Positions 17,158 through 26,874 of a DNA stretch of 64,000 nt are shown one piece after another. The stretch is from Methanocellales archaeon (GTDB taxonomy: Archaea; Halobacteriota; UBA148; JAUWXC01). Where the stretch lies: positions 124,001-188,000 of the forward strand of contig JAUWQV010000003.1 of the NCBI GenBank assembly GCA_030610945.1, given 5' to 3'. The position numbers and the translations under genes were made by a program. Positions within the stretch are counted from its first letter, which is position 1. The number at the start of each line of letters is the position of its first letter. The notes under the pieces are model-generated. The model did not search any database and was not told where the DNA came from. It saw nothing but the letters and a program-made list of their open reading frames with translations.

Positions 17158-18333
17158 ATGAGGGATGTAGCGATAATCGGTGTTGGCTGTACAAACTTCG
17201 GCGAGATGTGGGAGCGGTCATTTAGAGACTTGTTCGTCGAGGCCGGTTTGAATGCCCTGGAAGATGCTGGCACTAGGGGGGAAGATATTGAAGCCCTATA
17301 TGTCGGGAATATGAGCGCTGGTAAGTTCATTGACCAGGAGCACATCGGTGCTCTGATAGCAGATTACGCTGGACTGGCTGGCTCCTTACACATACCATCC
17401 ACGAGAGTGGAGGCGGCATGCGCCTCAGGAGGCTTGGCGTTGCGAGATGGTGTGATGGTCGTAGCATCTGGACTACACGACATCGTGATTGCAGCCGGTG
17501 TGGAAAAAATGACCGACGTTGAAACAGGGGTGACGATAGATGCACTGGCTTCAGCCGCTGACAGGGAATGGGAAGGTTTCATGGGTGCAACGTTCCCTGG
17601 ACTGTATGCCATGATGGCGCGCCTGCACATGCATAAATACGGAACTACGCGAGAGCAACTGGCAACGGTGGCTGTGAAAAATCACCATAATGCAACAATG
17701 AACCCCAAGGCACAGTACAGGAAAGACATTACAATTGAGGAGGTTATGAATTCTCCCTTGGTAGCGGATCCACTCAGGGTTTACGACTGCTCTCCGATTA
17801 CTGATGGCGCAGCAGCAGTAGTGCTTGCACCGGCAGAATTGGCTCGAAAATTAAATGATGCGCCAATATATGTGCACGCATCAGCGCAGGCGAGCGATAC
17901 CATTACCCTACATGACAGACGGGATATTACAACCTTAGATGCCACAGTGTATGCCGCCAAGCGAGCATATGAGATGGCTGGCATCTCGCCAAAGGATGTT
18001 GATGTCGCAGAGGTGCACGATTGCTTCACCATTGCCGAGATATGCGCCATAGAGGACCTGGGATTTGTGCAGAAGGGGGATGGCGGCCCTGCCACTGAAG
18101 AGGGCATGACTGCACTGGGTGGGAAGATTCCGATAAATCCCTCCGGCGGTTTAAAAGCATGTGGGCACCCAGTTGGCGCAACTGGAATAAAACAAGCTAT
18201 TGAAATTGCGGAACAGCTCAGGGGCGATGTAAGGGAGCGGCAAGTAAATGGAGCAGAGATCGGTTTAACTCACAACGTTGGAGGGACCGGAGGGACGGCG
18301 GTAGTCCATATATTGAGCGTTAACAAGAGGTAG
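17158..18333 (+). CDS. acetyl-CoA C-acetyltransferase (archaeal thiolase of the HMGS complex)
   Basis: 391 residues. The nucleophile Cys88 lies in VEAACASGG, with VHDCFTIAE and the C-terminal [14 protein letters not shown] loop carrying the active-site His. It makes acetoacetyl-CoA from two acetyl-CoA. A GTG at 17152 overlapping the HMGS stop is an alternative start; the ATG at 17158 is chosen because RDVAIIGVG is the conserved beginning. It acts with HMGS and DUF35. Confidence 0.93.
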   Translation: MRDVAIIGVGCTNFGEMWERSFRDLFVEAGLNALEDAGTRGEDIEALYVGNMSAGKFIDQEHIGALIADYAGLAGSLHIPSTRVEAACASGGLALRDGVMVVASGLHDIVIAAGVEKMTDVETGVTIDALASAADREWEGFMGATFPGLYAMMARLHMHKYGTTREQLATVAVKNHHNATMNPKAQYRKDITIEEVMNSPLVADPLRVYDCSPITDGAAAVVLAPAELARKLNDAPIYVHASAQASDTITLHDRRDITTLDATVYAAKRAYEMAGISPKDVDVAEVHDCFTIAEICAIEDLGFVQKGDGGPATEEGMTALGGKIPINPSGGLKACGHPVGATGIKQAIEIAEQLRGDVRERQVNGAEIGLTHNVGGTGGTAVVHILSVNKR

Positions 18334-18334
18334 C

Positions 18335-18739
18335 ATGGCAGTAGCAAGATTATGGAGACATATTCCGGCAAGATATAACCTAATTGGAACAGAGTGCCAA
18401 ATCTGTGGCGGACTCTATTTCCCGCCAAGAACAACATGCCCAACATGTAGAAGAGATGGCAAAATCATAGAGCGCAAGTTCAAGGGAACCGGAGAAGTTG
18501 TCACATATACGATAATTTACTCGGCGTCAAGTACATTTCGCAGGCAGACTCCCTACGTTCTTGCCATAATCAGGTTAGACGAAGGTCCACAGCTGACTGG
18601 ACAGATAGTCTGCAATCCAGATGAGGCTGAAATTGGCATGAAGGTGCGACCGATTTTCAGAAAACTGGGCGAAGATGGATCTAGCGGCATCATTTATTAT
18701 GGCACGAAATTTACGCCCTTAAGAGAGGCATCCAAATGA
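18335..18739 (+). CDS. DUF35 zinc-ribbon/OB-fold scaffold protein of the thiolase-HMGS complex
   Basis: 134 residues. The zinc ribbon CQICGG ... CPTCRR (about residues 22-42) precedes an OB fold ([25 protein letters not shown]). In archaea this protein bridges thiolase and HMG-CoA synthase and supplies a shared CoA-binding site. It starts 1 bp after the thiolase stop and overlaps the HMG-CoA reductase start by 4 bp. Confidence 0.93.
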   Translation: MAVARLWRHIPARYNLIGTECQICGGLYFPPRTTCPTCRRDGKIIERKFKGTGEVVTYTIIYSASSTFRRQTPYVLAIIRLDEGPQLTGQIVCNPDEAEIGMKVRPIFRKLGEDGSSGIIYYGTKFTPLREASK

Positions 18740-20007
18740 GCACATCAAGAATTACCGGATTTTACAAATTAGATGTACAAGAGCGGTTAAGCGTGGTGAA
18801 AAAACTCACACACCTAGATGAGGTATCTATTGACAGTATCAGTAAAACTGGAGCACTGAGCGTAGACCAGGTAGACAAGATGGTTGAAAATGCAATAGGC
18901 ATCATGGAAGTGCCTTTGGGTATTGCCACCAATTTCCTGATTAACGGAAAGGATTACCTCATCCCCATGGCAACAGAGGAGCCGTCGGTCATCGCAGCAG
19001 CCAGCAACGCTGCCAAAATAGCAAGAGAGAAGGGTGGTTTTTCTGCCAGCACTACAGAGCCGATAATGATAGGGCAAATCCAGATGATGTGCGAGACGCC
19101 AGAAGAGGCAAAGAGTGCTATTCTGGGTGCAAAAGAGGAGATTTTGGCATTGGCCAACGAGCAGAATCCAGTTTTGGTGAAGTTCGGCGGCGGGGCAAAG
19201 GACATAGAGGTAAGGATTATTGAAACTCCTGCTGGCAAGATGGTGGTCACGCATTTGATGGTCGACTGCAGGGATGCAATGGGCGCCAATGCAGTCAACA
19301 CGATGTGCGAGGTGGTAGCGCCTTTAATCGAAAAGCTGACCACTGGTAAAGTATACCTCAGGATAATTTCAAATCTCGCGGTCAAACGACTAGCAAGAGC
19401 AAAGGCGACTTTTTCCAAAGAGGCGTTAGGCGGGGAGGATGCTGTGGATAGCGTCATCATCGCGCAGAGATTTGCAGAAGCGGACGCATACAGGGCTGCG
19501 ACGCACAATAAAGGCATAATGAATGGCACCTCTGCAGTAGCGCTGGCGACCGGGAATGATACCAGAGCAATAGAAGCGGGTGCGCATGCATATGCATCCT
19601 TTTCCGGCAGATATAGACCTCTAACGACCTACGAGAAAAATAAGGATGGTGATTTAGTCGGCGCCATTGAACTGCCCATCGCTGTCGGAACTGTTGGCGG
19701 CGCCACAAAGGTGCATCCCACCGCAATAGCCAATATGAAAATTTTGGGGGTAAAAACCGCCTCTGAACTGGCGCAGATAATGGCATCAGTCGGCTTGGCT
19801 CAAAACCTTGCTGCGTTGAAAGCACTTTCCACGGAGGGCATACAAAGAGGACATATGTCCCTTCATGCGAGAAACATAGCAGTCGTGGCAGGCGCAACCG
19901 GGGATTTGGTTGAGGAAGTTGTGAGAATTATGACAGAGGAAGGGAAAATACGAGTAGAAAGAGCCAAGGAGATTCTTAAGGGACTCTCCAAAAAGGGACA
20001 AAAATGA
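18736..20007 (+). CDS. hmgA: hydroxymethylglutaryl-CoA reductase, class II type
   Basis: 423 residues. It reduces HMG-CoA to mevalonate. Class II signatures are [21 protein letters not shown] near residues 57-77, [16 protein letters not shown] with the catalytic Asp, and [13 protein letters not shown] then [15 protein letters not shown] with the catalytic His near the C-terminus. Most methanogens use class I. Class II is known in Archaeoglobus and Thermoplasma and is usually explained by transfer from bacteria. Here it is embedded without gaps in an archaeal mevalonate cluster. Confidence 0.93.
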   Translation: MSTSRITGFYKLDVQERLSVVKKLTHLDEVSIDSISKTGALSVDQVDKMVENAIGIMEVPLGIATNFLINGKDYLIPMATEEPSVIAAASNAAKIAREKGGFSASTTEPIMIGQIQMMCETPEEAKSAILGAKEEILALANEQNPVLVKFGGGAKDIEVRIIETPAGKMVVTHLMVDCRDAMGANAVNTMCEVVAPLIEKLTTGKVYLRIISNLAVKRLARAKATFSKEALGGEDAVDSVIIAQRFAEADAYRAATHNKGIMNGTSAVALATGNDTRAIEAGAHAYASFSGRYRPLTTYEKNKDGDLVGAIELPIAVGTVGGATKVHPTAIANMKILGVKTASELAQIMASVGLAQNLAALKALSTEGIQRGHMSLHARNIAVVAGATGDLVEEVVRIMTEEGKIRVERAKEILKGLSKKGQK

Positions 20008-20795
20008 GGGACAAAATCACCGTTCCAGATATAATTGACATGAAGAAGTCTGGAAAGAAAATTACGATGCTCACCGCCTACGACTCGCTTTTGGCAAGCA
20101 TTCTGGACGAGGCAGGAGTTCATATCCTGCTGGTGGGCGATTCATTGGGCAATGTAGTTCTGGGATACGAGAATCCTATTCCGGTGACGATAGAGGATGT
20201 CACCCATCATGTACAAGCCGTATCCAGAGGCACGAAGAATGCGCTAGTAGTGGGAGACATGCCCTTTGGCACATATTTCACCGTAGAAGATGCGCTGAAA
20301 AATGCTGGAAAGTTGATCCAGGCAGGAGCAGAAGCCGTCAAGCTTGAAGGTGGTGTAGCAATCGAAGACCAGATTAGGGCGCTGACGGAAATGGGCATAC
20401 CGGCCATGGGACATGTTGGATTAACACCGCAGTCCATACACCAGATGGGCGGCTATAAAGTCCAGGGCAGGACGCCCGAAACGGCAAAAAAGATATTGAA
20501 CGATGCGAAGGTTGTCGAGCAAGCAGGAGCCTTTGCAGTTGTGTTAGAAGGAATGCCATCAGACCTCGCGAGCAAGATAACAGACGAATTAAAAATCCCG
20601 ACAATCGGCATAGGTGCAGGACCCCACTGCGATGGACAAGTCCTGGTGACACATGACACTCTGGGCTTTTATGAAAAGACGCCCAAATTTGTGAAGAAGT
20701 ATGCAAGTCTCAGGGAATTGATATTGAGCGCGGTAAAAACGTACAAAAAGGAAGTCGAAGAAGGCAGGTTTCCAACCGAAGAGTATAGTTATTAG
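20004..20795 (+). CDS. panB: 3-methyl-2-oxobutanoate hydroxymethyltransferase (ketopantoate synthesis)
   Basis: 263 residues. [31 protein letters not shown] and [10 protein letters not shown] are the PanB barrel motifs with the Mg-binding Asp and Glu. It adds a hydroxymethyl group from methylene-tetrahydropterin to 2-oxoisovalerate on the way to pantoate and CoA. It overlaps the HMG-CoA reductase stop by 4 bp, linking CoA supply to a CoA-consuming pathway. Confidence 0.95.
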   Translation: MRDKITVPDIIDMKKSGKKITMLTAYDSLLASILDEAGVHILLVGDSLGNVVLGYENPIPVTIEDVTHHVQAVSRGTKNALVVGDMPFGTYFTVEDALKNAGKLIQAGAEAVKLEGGVAIEDQIRALTEMGIPAMGHVGLTPQSIHQMGGYKVQGRTPETAKKILNDAKVVEQAGAFAVVLEGMPSDLASKITDELKIPTIGIGAGPHCDGQVLVTHDTLGFYEKTPKFVKKYASLRELILSAVKTYKKEVEEGRFPTEEYSY

Positions 20796-20797
20796 AT

Positions 20798-20842
20798 TTA
20801 GAACAGATGCTCCACAATATTTTTGGAGATTGTGCTCTCGCC
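20798..20842 (-). pseudogene. displaced 3' tail of pyrI
   Basis: On the minus strand these 14 codons plus stop read GESTISKNIVEHLF, against [14 protein letters not shown] at the end of intact pyrI (22135 onward). The DNA match includes a 14-bp identical block at the very end, and weaker similarity with a frameshift continues to about 20880. The intact pyrI lies 1.3 kb away on the same strand with fic in between. This is the pattern left when an element integrates into the 3' end of a gene. Confidence 0.75.
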
Positions 20843-20882
20843 TAACACAGTATAAAAGGTTCGCCCTGCAAGCGCACCCAAA

Positions 20883-20899
20883 TTTTTGCTTTGCAAAAA
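20883..20899. terminator. inverted repeat after panB, possible terminator
   Basis: TTTTTGC and GCAAAAA arms of 7 bp are separated by TTT, followed by CTTCTTTTA. It lies 88 bp after the panB stop. It could act as a terminator of the mevalonate-panB transcript. The region 20843-21063 contains no other gene. Confidence 0.35.
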
Positions 20900-21063
20900 C
20901 TTCTTTTATCCACAACGTTAGAAGAAAAATCATGCCTTACTCTAAGACCTCCGCTTGTGCACATTATCATGATGGTCGTAACAGTAGATTACCAGCCAGC
21001 AGATTCCTACCATCTTTACTACATTTGATTCTGTCACTATTTTTTCATCTGGGTGACCACGAA

Positions 21064-21978
21064 TTATTTATCTCTTCTTTTTGTGGGCGTCTTTTTGTAT
21101 TGTTTAATCAAAAACTTTACTGTTTGTTTTAAATCTTGATTTTTTGAGTATTCCTGCAAAGTCGCATAATACTCTTCTCTGTCTTGTATTGAAATAGTTA
21201 TTGGAGGATATTTATTCTTAAGAAGAATGAAATTTAATAACAATCTTCCTACCCTTCCATTACCGTCTTGGAATGGATGTATGTATTCAAATTGGTTGTG
21301 GATTATTGCCGATAAAACCAGAGGCTTAAACTTGCTTTTATTTTCTTTATACCAATCAACCAAATCTTTTAATGCATCCATTAATTCATTAGCAAGAACA
21401 CCTGTATGTATGACTTCTCCTTTTGAACTTGTTATAACAACTTCCACAGTTCTAAATTCTCCTGCACAATCTTTTGAGCCTTCAAAACATAGTCTATGGA
21501 GCTTTTTTATTAATCCTAAAGACAAATCCTCTTTTGTTTTTCTGATGTATTCAACAGCTTTTGCCACGCCTTTTGTTTCCAGTTCCTCTGCATTTGTTGC
21601 TTGTTTTTTGCGAAGAATTTCAGGGACTTCGTCTTCTGCAATCGTTGAACCTTCTATCGCGTTTGTGTTATAAACAAATTCTTCTGTGAATCTTTGCCAG
21701 TCTTTCTGGTCAAGATGAATTATTTTTAGTTTCTCATCATACTTGTTAAGTGCTTCAACTTGTTTTATAGTTAAACTGAACAAAAACACTCGTGTAGTTA
21801 ATTCCTCTAAAACTTCAAGAATACTTTTTTCTGCTTTTTTCTTTGCCTTCTCCAATCCGTCCCTGCTCAAATCTTTGCCCAGATAACGCCTTATTTTTTT
21901 TACCTTGTCTTGATCCCTGTAAGAATGAACAAGATAGTATTTTACCCCATACTTCGTTTTTCTTTTTTCAACATACAT
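21064..21978 (-). CDS. Fic-domain protein (probable AMPylase)
   Basis: 304 residues from the ATG at 21978. The N-terminal region (about 1-60) is a basic domain common in archaeal Fic proteins. The inhibitory helix TNAIEG (about 105-110, pattern S/T-x3-E-G) puts it in the class with an N-terminal self-inhibiting helix. The active site HPFQDGNGRVGR (about 234-245) is intact. Fic enzymes transfer AMP to hydroxyl side chains; the target here is unknown. Base composition is clearly AT-rich compared with its neighbours, and it sits between pyrI and a pyrI remnant, so acquisition by transfer is likely. Confidence 0.9.
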   Translation of the reverse strand: MYVEKRKTKYGVKYYLVHSYRDQDKVKKIRRYLGKDLSRDGLEKAKKKAEKSILEVLEELTTRVFLFSLTIKQVEALNKYDEKLKIIHLDQKDWQRFTEEFVYNTNAIEGSTIAEDEVPEILRKKQATNAEELETKGVAKAVEYIRKTKEDLSLGLIKKLHRLCFEGSKDCAGEFRTVEVVITSSKGEVIHTGVLANELMDALKDLVDWYKENKSKFKPLVLSAIIHNQFEYIHPFQDGNGRVGRLLLNFILLKNKYPPITISIQDREEYYATLQEYSKNQDLKQTVKFLIKQYKKTPTKRRDK

Positions 21979-22049
21979 ATTACCACAATAGGTGCCCACA
22001 TTTATGAAACTTTCCTATCTTGTGGTCACCTCAGCTATTCAGAGGAGAC

Positions 22050-22067
22050 TTATGTTCCTGAACATAA
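22050..22067. promoter_or_regulatory. perfect palindrome upstream of fic
   Basis: TTATGTTC and GAACATAA arms of 8 bp with a 2-nt spacer, 72 bp upstream of the fic start. It is within the inserted segment and is a candidate operator. Confidence 0.4.
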
Positions 22068-22134
22068 TTTTGGAAGAGCATCTTTAAGAGGTCCACAGAT
22101 GGATTCTTGCAGGCACCGGGAGTTAAAGGTGACT

Positions 22135-22599
22135 TCACAACAGATGCTCCACGATATTTTCAGAAATTACGCGCTCGCAGTAAACACATCTCAACTGCAC
22201 ACCCTTCTCGCGCTTGTTGACAGTGAACTTGGATATCACTGGCTCATTTGTGTTTGATATGCAGTTCGGGTTGGCACACCTCACCAGGCCCTCGATTACG
22301 CTTGGCAGCGCTACTTTGTGCTTCTCCTTCACTTTATATTCGCGAACGATGTTAATCGTGGCAGACGGAGCAATGAGCGCAATCTTATCTACTTCATGAG
22401 GTGCCAGCTCCCTGCCCTCTACCTTGACGATGTCCTTTGTCCCCATTGCCTGGCTGGGCACGTTCGTGACCGCGCTTATCACCGCATCTGTTTGCCCAAT
22501 AATGCCAAGAATTTTAAGAACGTTAAGCGCCTGCCCAGCTGCGATGTGGTCAATAACCGTTCCGTTCTTAATTGGCCTAACACGCAGCTCCTTCTTCAT
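22135..22599 (-). CDS. pyrI: aspartate carbamoyltransferase regulatory subunit
   Basis: 154 residues. The N-terminal allosteric domain begins with [18 protein letters not shown], which contacts nucleotide effectors. The zinc domain has C-x4-C (CANPNC) and C-x2-C (CVYC) at about residues 109-140. It forms the holoenzyme with PyrB and carries feedback control by CTP/ATP. It overlaps pyrB by 4 bp. The last 14 codons are repeated at 20798-20842. Confidence 0.96.
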   Translation of the reverse strand: MKKELRVRPIKNGTVIDHIAAGQALNVLKILGIIGQTDAVISAVTNVPSQAMGTKDIVKVEGRELAPHEVDKIALIAPSATINIVREYKVKEKHKVALPSVIEGLVRCANPNCISNTNEPVISKFTVNKREKGVQLRCVYCERVISENIVEHLL

Positions 22600-23513
22600 C
22601 TCGCCCCCAACACGAGGGACATGACCGCCATCCTCACGGGCACACCATAGAAGGCCTGCTGGAAATATCTTGCATGCTTCGTCGCATCCACATCTGCATC
22701 TATCTCGTTTACTCTAGGAAGAGGATGCATGATAATCATGTCATCCCTGGCATCTTTTAGCAACTCTGCCGAGATGCGGTAGGTCCCAGCAACCTTCTGA
22801 TACTCGCTCGGGTCTGGAAACCGCTCTTTTTGAATTCTGGTCATATAGAGCACATCTGCATTGGGGATTACGTCTTCCAGTTTAGTGGTCTCAGACACGT
22901 CGATGCCTCTCTTTCTCAAATCGCCCTTGATTTCGTCTGGCATCTTTAACTGCTCGGGGGATACCAAGGAGATATTAGCGCCGTATAACGATAACGCGTA
23001 AGCAAGGGAGTGAACGGTTCTGCCATACTTAAGGTCGCCAATCAGTGCGATGTCTAAATTTTCAAGATGGCTCTCTCGCTTTATCGTGTACAAATCCAGC
23101 AAGGTCTGCGTAGGATGATGGCCTGCTCCGTCACCAGCGTTTATGACCGGGATATTTGATATCTCTGCAGCCATCCTTGCCGAGCCTTCTTTGGAATGCC
23201 TGAGCACGATGGCATCCGCGTATTCGCTCACTACTCTGATCGTATCAGCGAGCGTTTCGCCTTTGGAGGCAGAGCTGGTCTCGGTAGAAATCATGTTGAC
23301 CGTCTCGCCGCCCAAGCGCTTCATCGCAGTTTCAAAAGATAGTCTGGTGCGCGTACTCGATTCGTAAAACAACAGTGCCAAAATCTTTCCAGCCAACAAA
23401 TCAGACTTTTTACCTTTGGCAAAAGACTCAAGCTCTTCGGCTTTTTTAAGAATAGCGTCAATCTCTGCCCTGGAGAAATCTCTCATCGAGATGATGTGCT
23501 TTTTAGTGAACAT
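22596..23513 (-). CDS. pyrB: aspartate carbamoyltransferase catalytic subunit
   Basis: 305 residues. The carbamoyl-phosphate loop [15 protein letters not shown] (about 50-64), [14 protein letters not shown] (about 127-140) and [10 protein letters not shown] near residue 263 are all intact. It catalyses the first committed step of pyrimidine synthesis and is co-transcribed with pyrI. Confidence 0.97.
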   Translation of the reverse strand: MFTKKHIISMRDFSRAEIDAILKKAEELESFAKGKKSDLLAGKILALLFYESSTRTRLSFETAMKRLGGETVNMISTETSSASKGETLADTIRVVSEYADAIVLRHSKEGSARMAAEISNIPVINAGDGAGHHPTQTLLDLYTIKRESHLENLDIALIGDLKYGRTVHSLAYALSLYGANISLVSPEQLKMPDEIKGDLRKRGIDVSETTKLEDVIPNADVLYMTRIQKERFPDPSEYQKVAGTYRISAELLKDARDDMIIMHPLPRVNEIDADVDATKHARYFQQAFYGVPVRMAVMSLVLGAR

Positions 23514-23550
23514 CGAATTGATTATAGCGGGATTTTACTTAAAATTATTG

Positions 23551-23991
23551 TCATTTGTGCATTCGTACTGCACCAAAAATAGATCTCTTAAGCGCCCCTG
23601 GTATGACCAGCACAGGGCAATCAGCACTACACATTACCTCTCCTATTACCTCCTTTTTTTCAAAGCTGTACCAAGATGGCTTTTCACCGGCACCCACCAC
23701 TACCAAGTCTGCTTTTATCCTACCAGCCACCTCTACTATGCCTTGCGCAACGTCTTCAGTGGACTCAAGGAGAGGATTTGCCTTTACTCCCGCCTTTTCA
23801 GCGGCATCGACAAAAATCTTAAGCGCTTTTTTGCCCTCTATCTCCAATTCCTCATTCGAAACCAATGAGAAACGAGGCAATAAATGCAGCACGGTCATTT
23901 TAGCATCAAAGGTTTTAACGACCTTCATTACATGGTGCACTACTGCTGAGGCGGGTTCAGGTCCTGCGGTGCATACCAATACGTGCTTCAT
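23551..23991 (-). CDS. universal stress protein (UspA family)
   Basis: 146 residues with a USP-like fold. The N-terminus KHVLVCTAGPEPASAVV departs from the usual VDGS, and the phosphate loop is GAGEKPSWYSFEKKEVIGEVM rather than the canonical G-x2-G-x9-GS. ATP binding is therefore doubtful. It lies 37 bp upstream of pyrB on the same strand. It is the most divergent of the four Usp proteins in this window. Confidence 0.8.
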   Translation of the reverse strand: MKHVLVCTAGPEPASAVVHHVMKVVKTFDAKMTVLHLLPRFSLVSNEELEIEGKKALKIFVDAAEKAGVKANPLLESTEDVAQGIVEVAGRIKADLVVVGAGEKPSWYSFEKKEVIGEVMCSADCPVLVIPGALKRSIFGAVRMHK

Positions 23992-24060
23992 AGGGTCACC
24001 TTAAGATAGGTAACTTGTTCGAGTATTTATTTCATTCCGTTTTAGCAAGAGCAAGGCATA

Positions 24061-24250
24061 AAGATTATATACTAGATCAGTCCCAGTTGAATACGGGGAT
24101 GGGAGATGCGGTGTATTTGGTGTGGTATAAGATATACTGAAGAGTTTGGAGACGTTGCCGCTGGTTTTTGCGGATCTGCATGTGAGCATAGGTGGTCTCA
24201 ATCGTTCGAGCGCCACCACATAAGTGTCACATCGGATTTCTCAGATATAA
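24061..24250 (+). ncRNA. possible structured small RNA in a 275-bp gap
   Basis: The gap 23992-24266 has no convincing reading frame. A TATA-like AGATTATATAC at about 24061-24071 is followed at normal distance by a G-rich stretch. About 140 nt later comes a strong hairpin with GGTGG/CCACC and CTC/GAG stems (about 24190-24220), followed by ACA. A hairpin ending in ACA would suit an H/ACA-type guide RNA, but no kink-turn or guide pocket was established. Confidence 0.25.
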
Positions 24251-24266
24251 GAGTCAGCGGGTGATA

Positions 24267-25016
24267 TCACAGCCTCGCTATCGTGATAAATCCCGTATGG
24301 GCCACACGCGTAGAGGGACGCGTACCTCTCTTAGTGAAGTCTAGATTTCTTTCAACGCACTCAAGAGTCTGCACTTCAGAAAATCCTTCCCTCTCGATGG
24401 CAACTCTTATATCCTCGGTCTGTTCAAAAAATGGCGAATATGTCGCCAGAAAACCGCCGGGCTTTAGTACTTTTTTTATGTGTGGTATGACCATGGCAGC
24501 ATCCTTCATATCCAACGTAATTAAATTAAAATTCTTTTTCAAGTGTGGCACCTCAGATACGATGTCGGCGTGCCTCAGTTCGACGTTTCGCAGCCCAGCA
24601 GCCTCAATATTCTTTCTGGCAATTTTAACAAATTCCCCGTTTCTTTCATAAGTGACCACTTTTTTAGCGATAGTGCCAAGGTAGATGGCGAGGATTCCCG
24701 AGCCTGTGCCAGCGTCGAGTACATTGTCTTCTGGACACAAACCGGTATATGCGAGTATAATTCCAATATCCTTCGGCATCATTGGCGCACCCGTCCTTTT
24801 ACAGTGCCTGAAAAAATCTGGCGCCCTTGGCTTTATAATGGCATATTCATAACCAAGATGCGTCATGAGTGTGCCTCCAAATGTTTTCTCGCGCAACTCA
24901 CCTAGATCGAGGATTCCGTGGTCGGTATGAAATTTTTTATCAGAAGCCTCCACGAGATACTCGCGCTTCTTGCCTTTAAGCAGAACTAGACTCTTATCAG
25001 CTACCACAACCATCAC
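24267..25016 (-). CDS. trmI: tRNA (adenine-N1)-methyltransferase, TrmI family
   Basis: 249 residues. The N-terminal small beta domain (about 1-75) is typical of TrmI. The SAM motif is NVLDAGTGSGILAIYLG (about 98-114), and the catalytic region follows at NLITLDMKDAAMVIPHIKKVL. Archaeal TrmI makes m1A at tRNA positions 57/58. The start overlaps the stop of nac by 4 bp. Confidence 0.92.
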   Translation of the reverse strand: MMVVVADKSLVLLKGKKREYLVEASDKKFHTDHGILDLGELREKTFGGTLMTHLGYEYAIIKPRAPDFFRHCKRTGAPMMPKDIGIILAYTGLCPEDNVLDAGTGSGILAIYLGTIAKKVVTYERNGEFVKIARKNIEAAGLRNVELRHADIVSEVPHLKKNFNLITLDMKDAAMVIPHIKKVLKPGGFLATYSPFFEQTEDIRVAIEREGFSEVQTLECVERNLDFTKRGTRPSTRVAHTGFITIARL

Positions 25017-25354
25017 TTTCGCAGCTTCATTATTGCTTCTGCCAGATCGCCTTTGGCATCCTTCAGGGCTGCCCTCGCTTCATCAGCAGATACCCCTGTC
25101 TGCCCAGCCACGAGTGTTACATCTTCTTCAGGTACTTTCAACTCGCGAGGATGTGTTTCCGGTGTGCCAGTGATTTGATATGTTCTCATGCCCTGAGCAC
25201 CCATTATCGTGACCTGAGCATCGCTAAAAACTATCTCGCTGTCTGCCGTCTTGATGATAACCTCCTCAACACCGCTAAGTTCCTCGATGTTGATGCCCAT
25301 CTGTTTCATCATCTGCTGCAACCTGCGTGGATTCATGCCTCTCATAGGAATCAT
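25013..25354 (-). CDS. nac: nascent polypeptide-associated complex protein (archaeal alpha-NAC)
   Basis: 113 residues. An N-terminal Met/Arg-rich start is followed by the NAC beta-barrel (about 20-65) and a C-terminal UBA domain (about 75-113: EDVTLVAGQTGVSADEARAALKDAKGDLAEAIMKL). It binds nascent chains at the ribosome exit. It is co-transcribed with trmI. Confidence 0.95.
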   Translation of the reverse strand: MIPMRGMNPRRLQQMMKQMGINIEELSGVEEVIIKTADSEIVFSDAQVTIMGAQGMRTYQITGTPETHPRELKVPEEDVTLVAGQTGVSADEARAALKDAKGDLAEAIMKLRK

Positions 25355-25431
25355 AATACTTACTCCATCTGTATAGGAGAAAGAGTGTACGCACTATTAA
25401 ACATAACCCTTTATAGAGTGGCCTGAAGATT

Positions 25432-26874
25432 ATGGAATCAGTGACTGAAATCATCACGTCAAAACAGATAAGGGTAATAGATATCAACTCAGAATACGTT
25501 GGCATCCCTCGCCTGGTGCTCATGGAAAACGCCGGCAAAGCAGTTGCAAATGCTGTGCGAGAACGCTTTGATAAAGGTAAAATCACGATTCTTGCTGGGA
25601 GAGGCAACAATGGCGGAGATGCATTCGTTGCCGCCAGACATCTGAAGGGCTTTGATGTTCAGGTGATGCTGCTCGGTAGCGCCGAGGACATAAAGACGAA
25701 AGAGGCAAAGATTAATTGGGATAGATTGAAAGATACCAAAGTGACGCTTGCGGAGGTGCGTAGCCCAAAAGACCTCGATAAGACTCGCATCATGGACTCG
25801 GACGTGATTATCGATGCGATATTCGGAACGGGCATTAGAGGAAAAATCAGAGAGCCGGAAGCGACCGCAATAGACTTGATTAATGCATCCAACGCATTCG
25901 TGATATCGATTGACGTTCCAAGCGGGATGAATCCGGACACGGGTAAAGGTGAAAAAATCGCCCATCCGGATTTGACGATTACCTTCCACAAAATGAAAAG
26001 AGGATTGATAGGAGTGCCTAATGTAAAAGTAGTAGATATTGGCATACCAGAAGAGGCGGAATTGTTGGCAGGGCCTGGAGACTTTCAGATGCTAGCGCCA
26101 AGGAACTCAGAAAGCCACAAAGGCGATAATGGGCGTATACTCGTCATAGGTGGCGGTGCATACGTCGGCGCGCCTGCACTAACAGCGTTAGCAGCGCTCA
26201 GAGCGGGCGCAGACATAGTGACAGTTGCCGCGCCGTCAAGCGTTTCAGATATCATTGCGTCATTTTCTCCAAACCTGATTATCTCATCCCTGACGTCGGA
26301 TGTCCTCGTGCCCGATGACATACCCATCATAACCGAACTGATAGCCAAGCATGACGTGGTAGTAATCGGCATGGGCCTGGGCAAGAGCGAGCCTGCAACC
26401 AGGGCGGTTAGAGCAATCGTGCCACTGTGCAAAAAGGTTGTAATCGATGCAGATGCATTGAGTGCACTTGAGTTTCCATTACAGGGGGCAATAATAACAC
26501 CTCATGCAGGGGAGTTTGAATCGCTCAGCAATATGCACCTGCCAAAAGACTTGAAGAAGCGAACTGAAACAATCAAGAAGTTCTCCAAAGATAGCGGTGC
26601 TGTAGTGCTGTTGAAGGGCAAGATAGACATAATATCTGACGGAGAGAGGGCAAAAATAAACAAAACCGGCAATCCAGGCATGACAGTTGGTGGAACAGGT
26701 GATGTGCTTGCTGGCATTGTAGGGGCGCTGTACGCAACGAATAGCGCCTTCGAGGCGGCCCTTGTAGGAGCGTTCATAAATGGCAGAGCAGGGGATTTCG
26801 CATTTAACAAATATGGATTCGGCCTGTTGGCAACAGATGTTATAGACAACATTCCGAAAGCGATGAAACCATGA
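25432..26874 (+). CDS. nnr: bifunctional NAD(P)H-hydrate epimerase / ADP-dependent dehydratase
   Basis: 480 residues. The N-terminal YjeF epimerase domain (about 1-210) has LAGRGNNGGDAFVAARHL and IDVPSGMNPDTG. The C-terminal ribokinase-like dehydratase (about 220-480) ends with NPGMTVGGTGDVLAGIVGAL. It repairs damaged hydrated NADH/NADPH. The stop overlaps the next gene by 4 bp. Confidence 0.95.
   Translation: MESVTEIITSKQIRVIDINSEYVGIPRLVLMENAGKAVANAVRERFDKGKITILAGRGNNGGDAFVAARHLKGFDVQVMLLGSAEDIKTKEAKINWDRLKDTKVTLAEVRSPKDLDKTRIMDSDVIIDAIFGTGIRGKIREPEATAIDLINASNAFVISIDVPSGMNPDTGKGEKIAHPDLTITFHKMKRGLIGVPNVKVVDIGIPEEAELLAGPGDFQMLAPRNSESHKGDNGRILVIGGGAYVGAPALTALAALRAGADIVTVAAPSSVSDIIASFSPNLIISSLTSDVLVPDDIPIITELIAKHDVVVIGMGLGKSEPATRAVRAIVPLCKKVVIDADALSALEFPLQGAIITPHAGEFESLSNMHLPKDLKKRTETIKKFSKDSGAVVLLKGKIDIISDGERAKINKTGNPGMTVGGTGDVLAGIVGALYATNSAFEAALVGAFINGRAGDFAFNKYGFGLLATDVIDNIPKAMKP

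Noticed and set aside
18954-19529. 191-residue minus-strand frame opposite HMG-CoA reductase
   Set aside because: It is a shadow of the conserved reductase frame, and the peptide has no recognisable domain.
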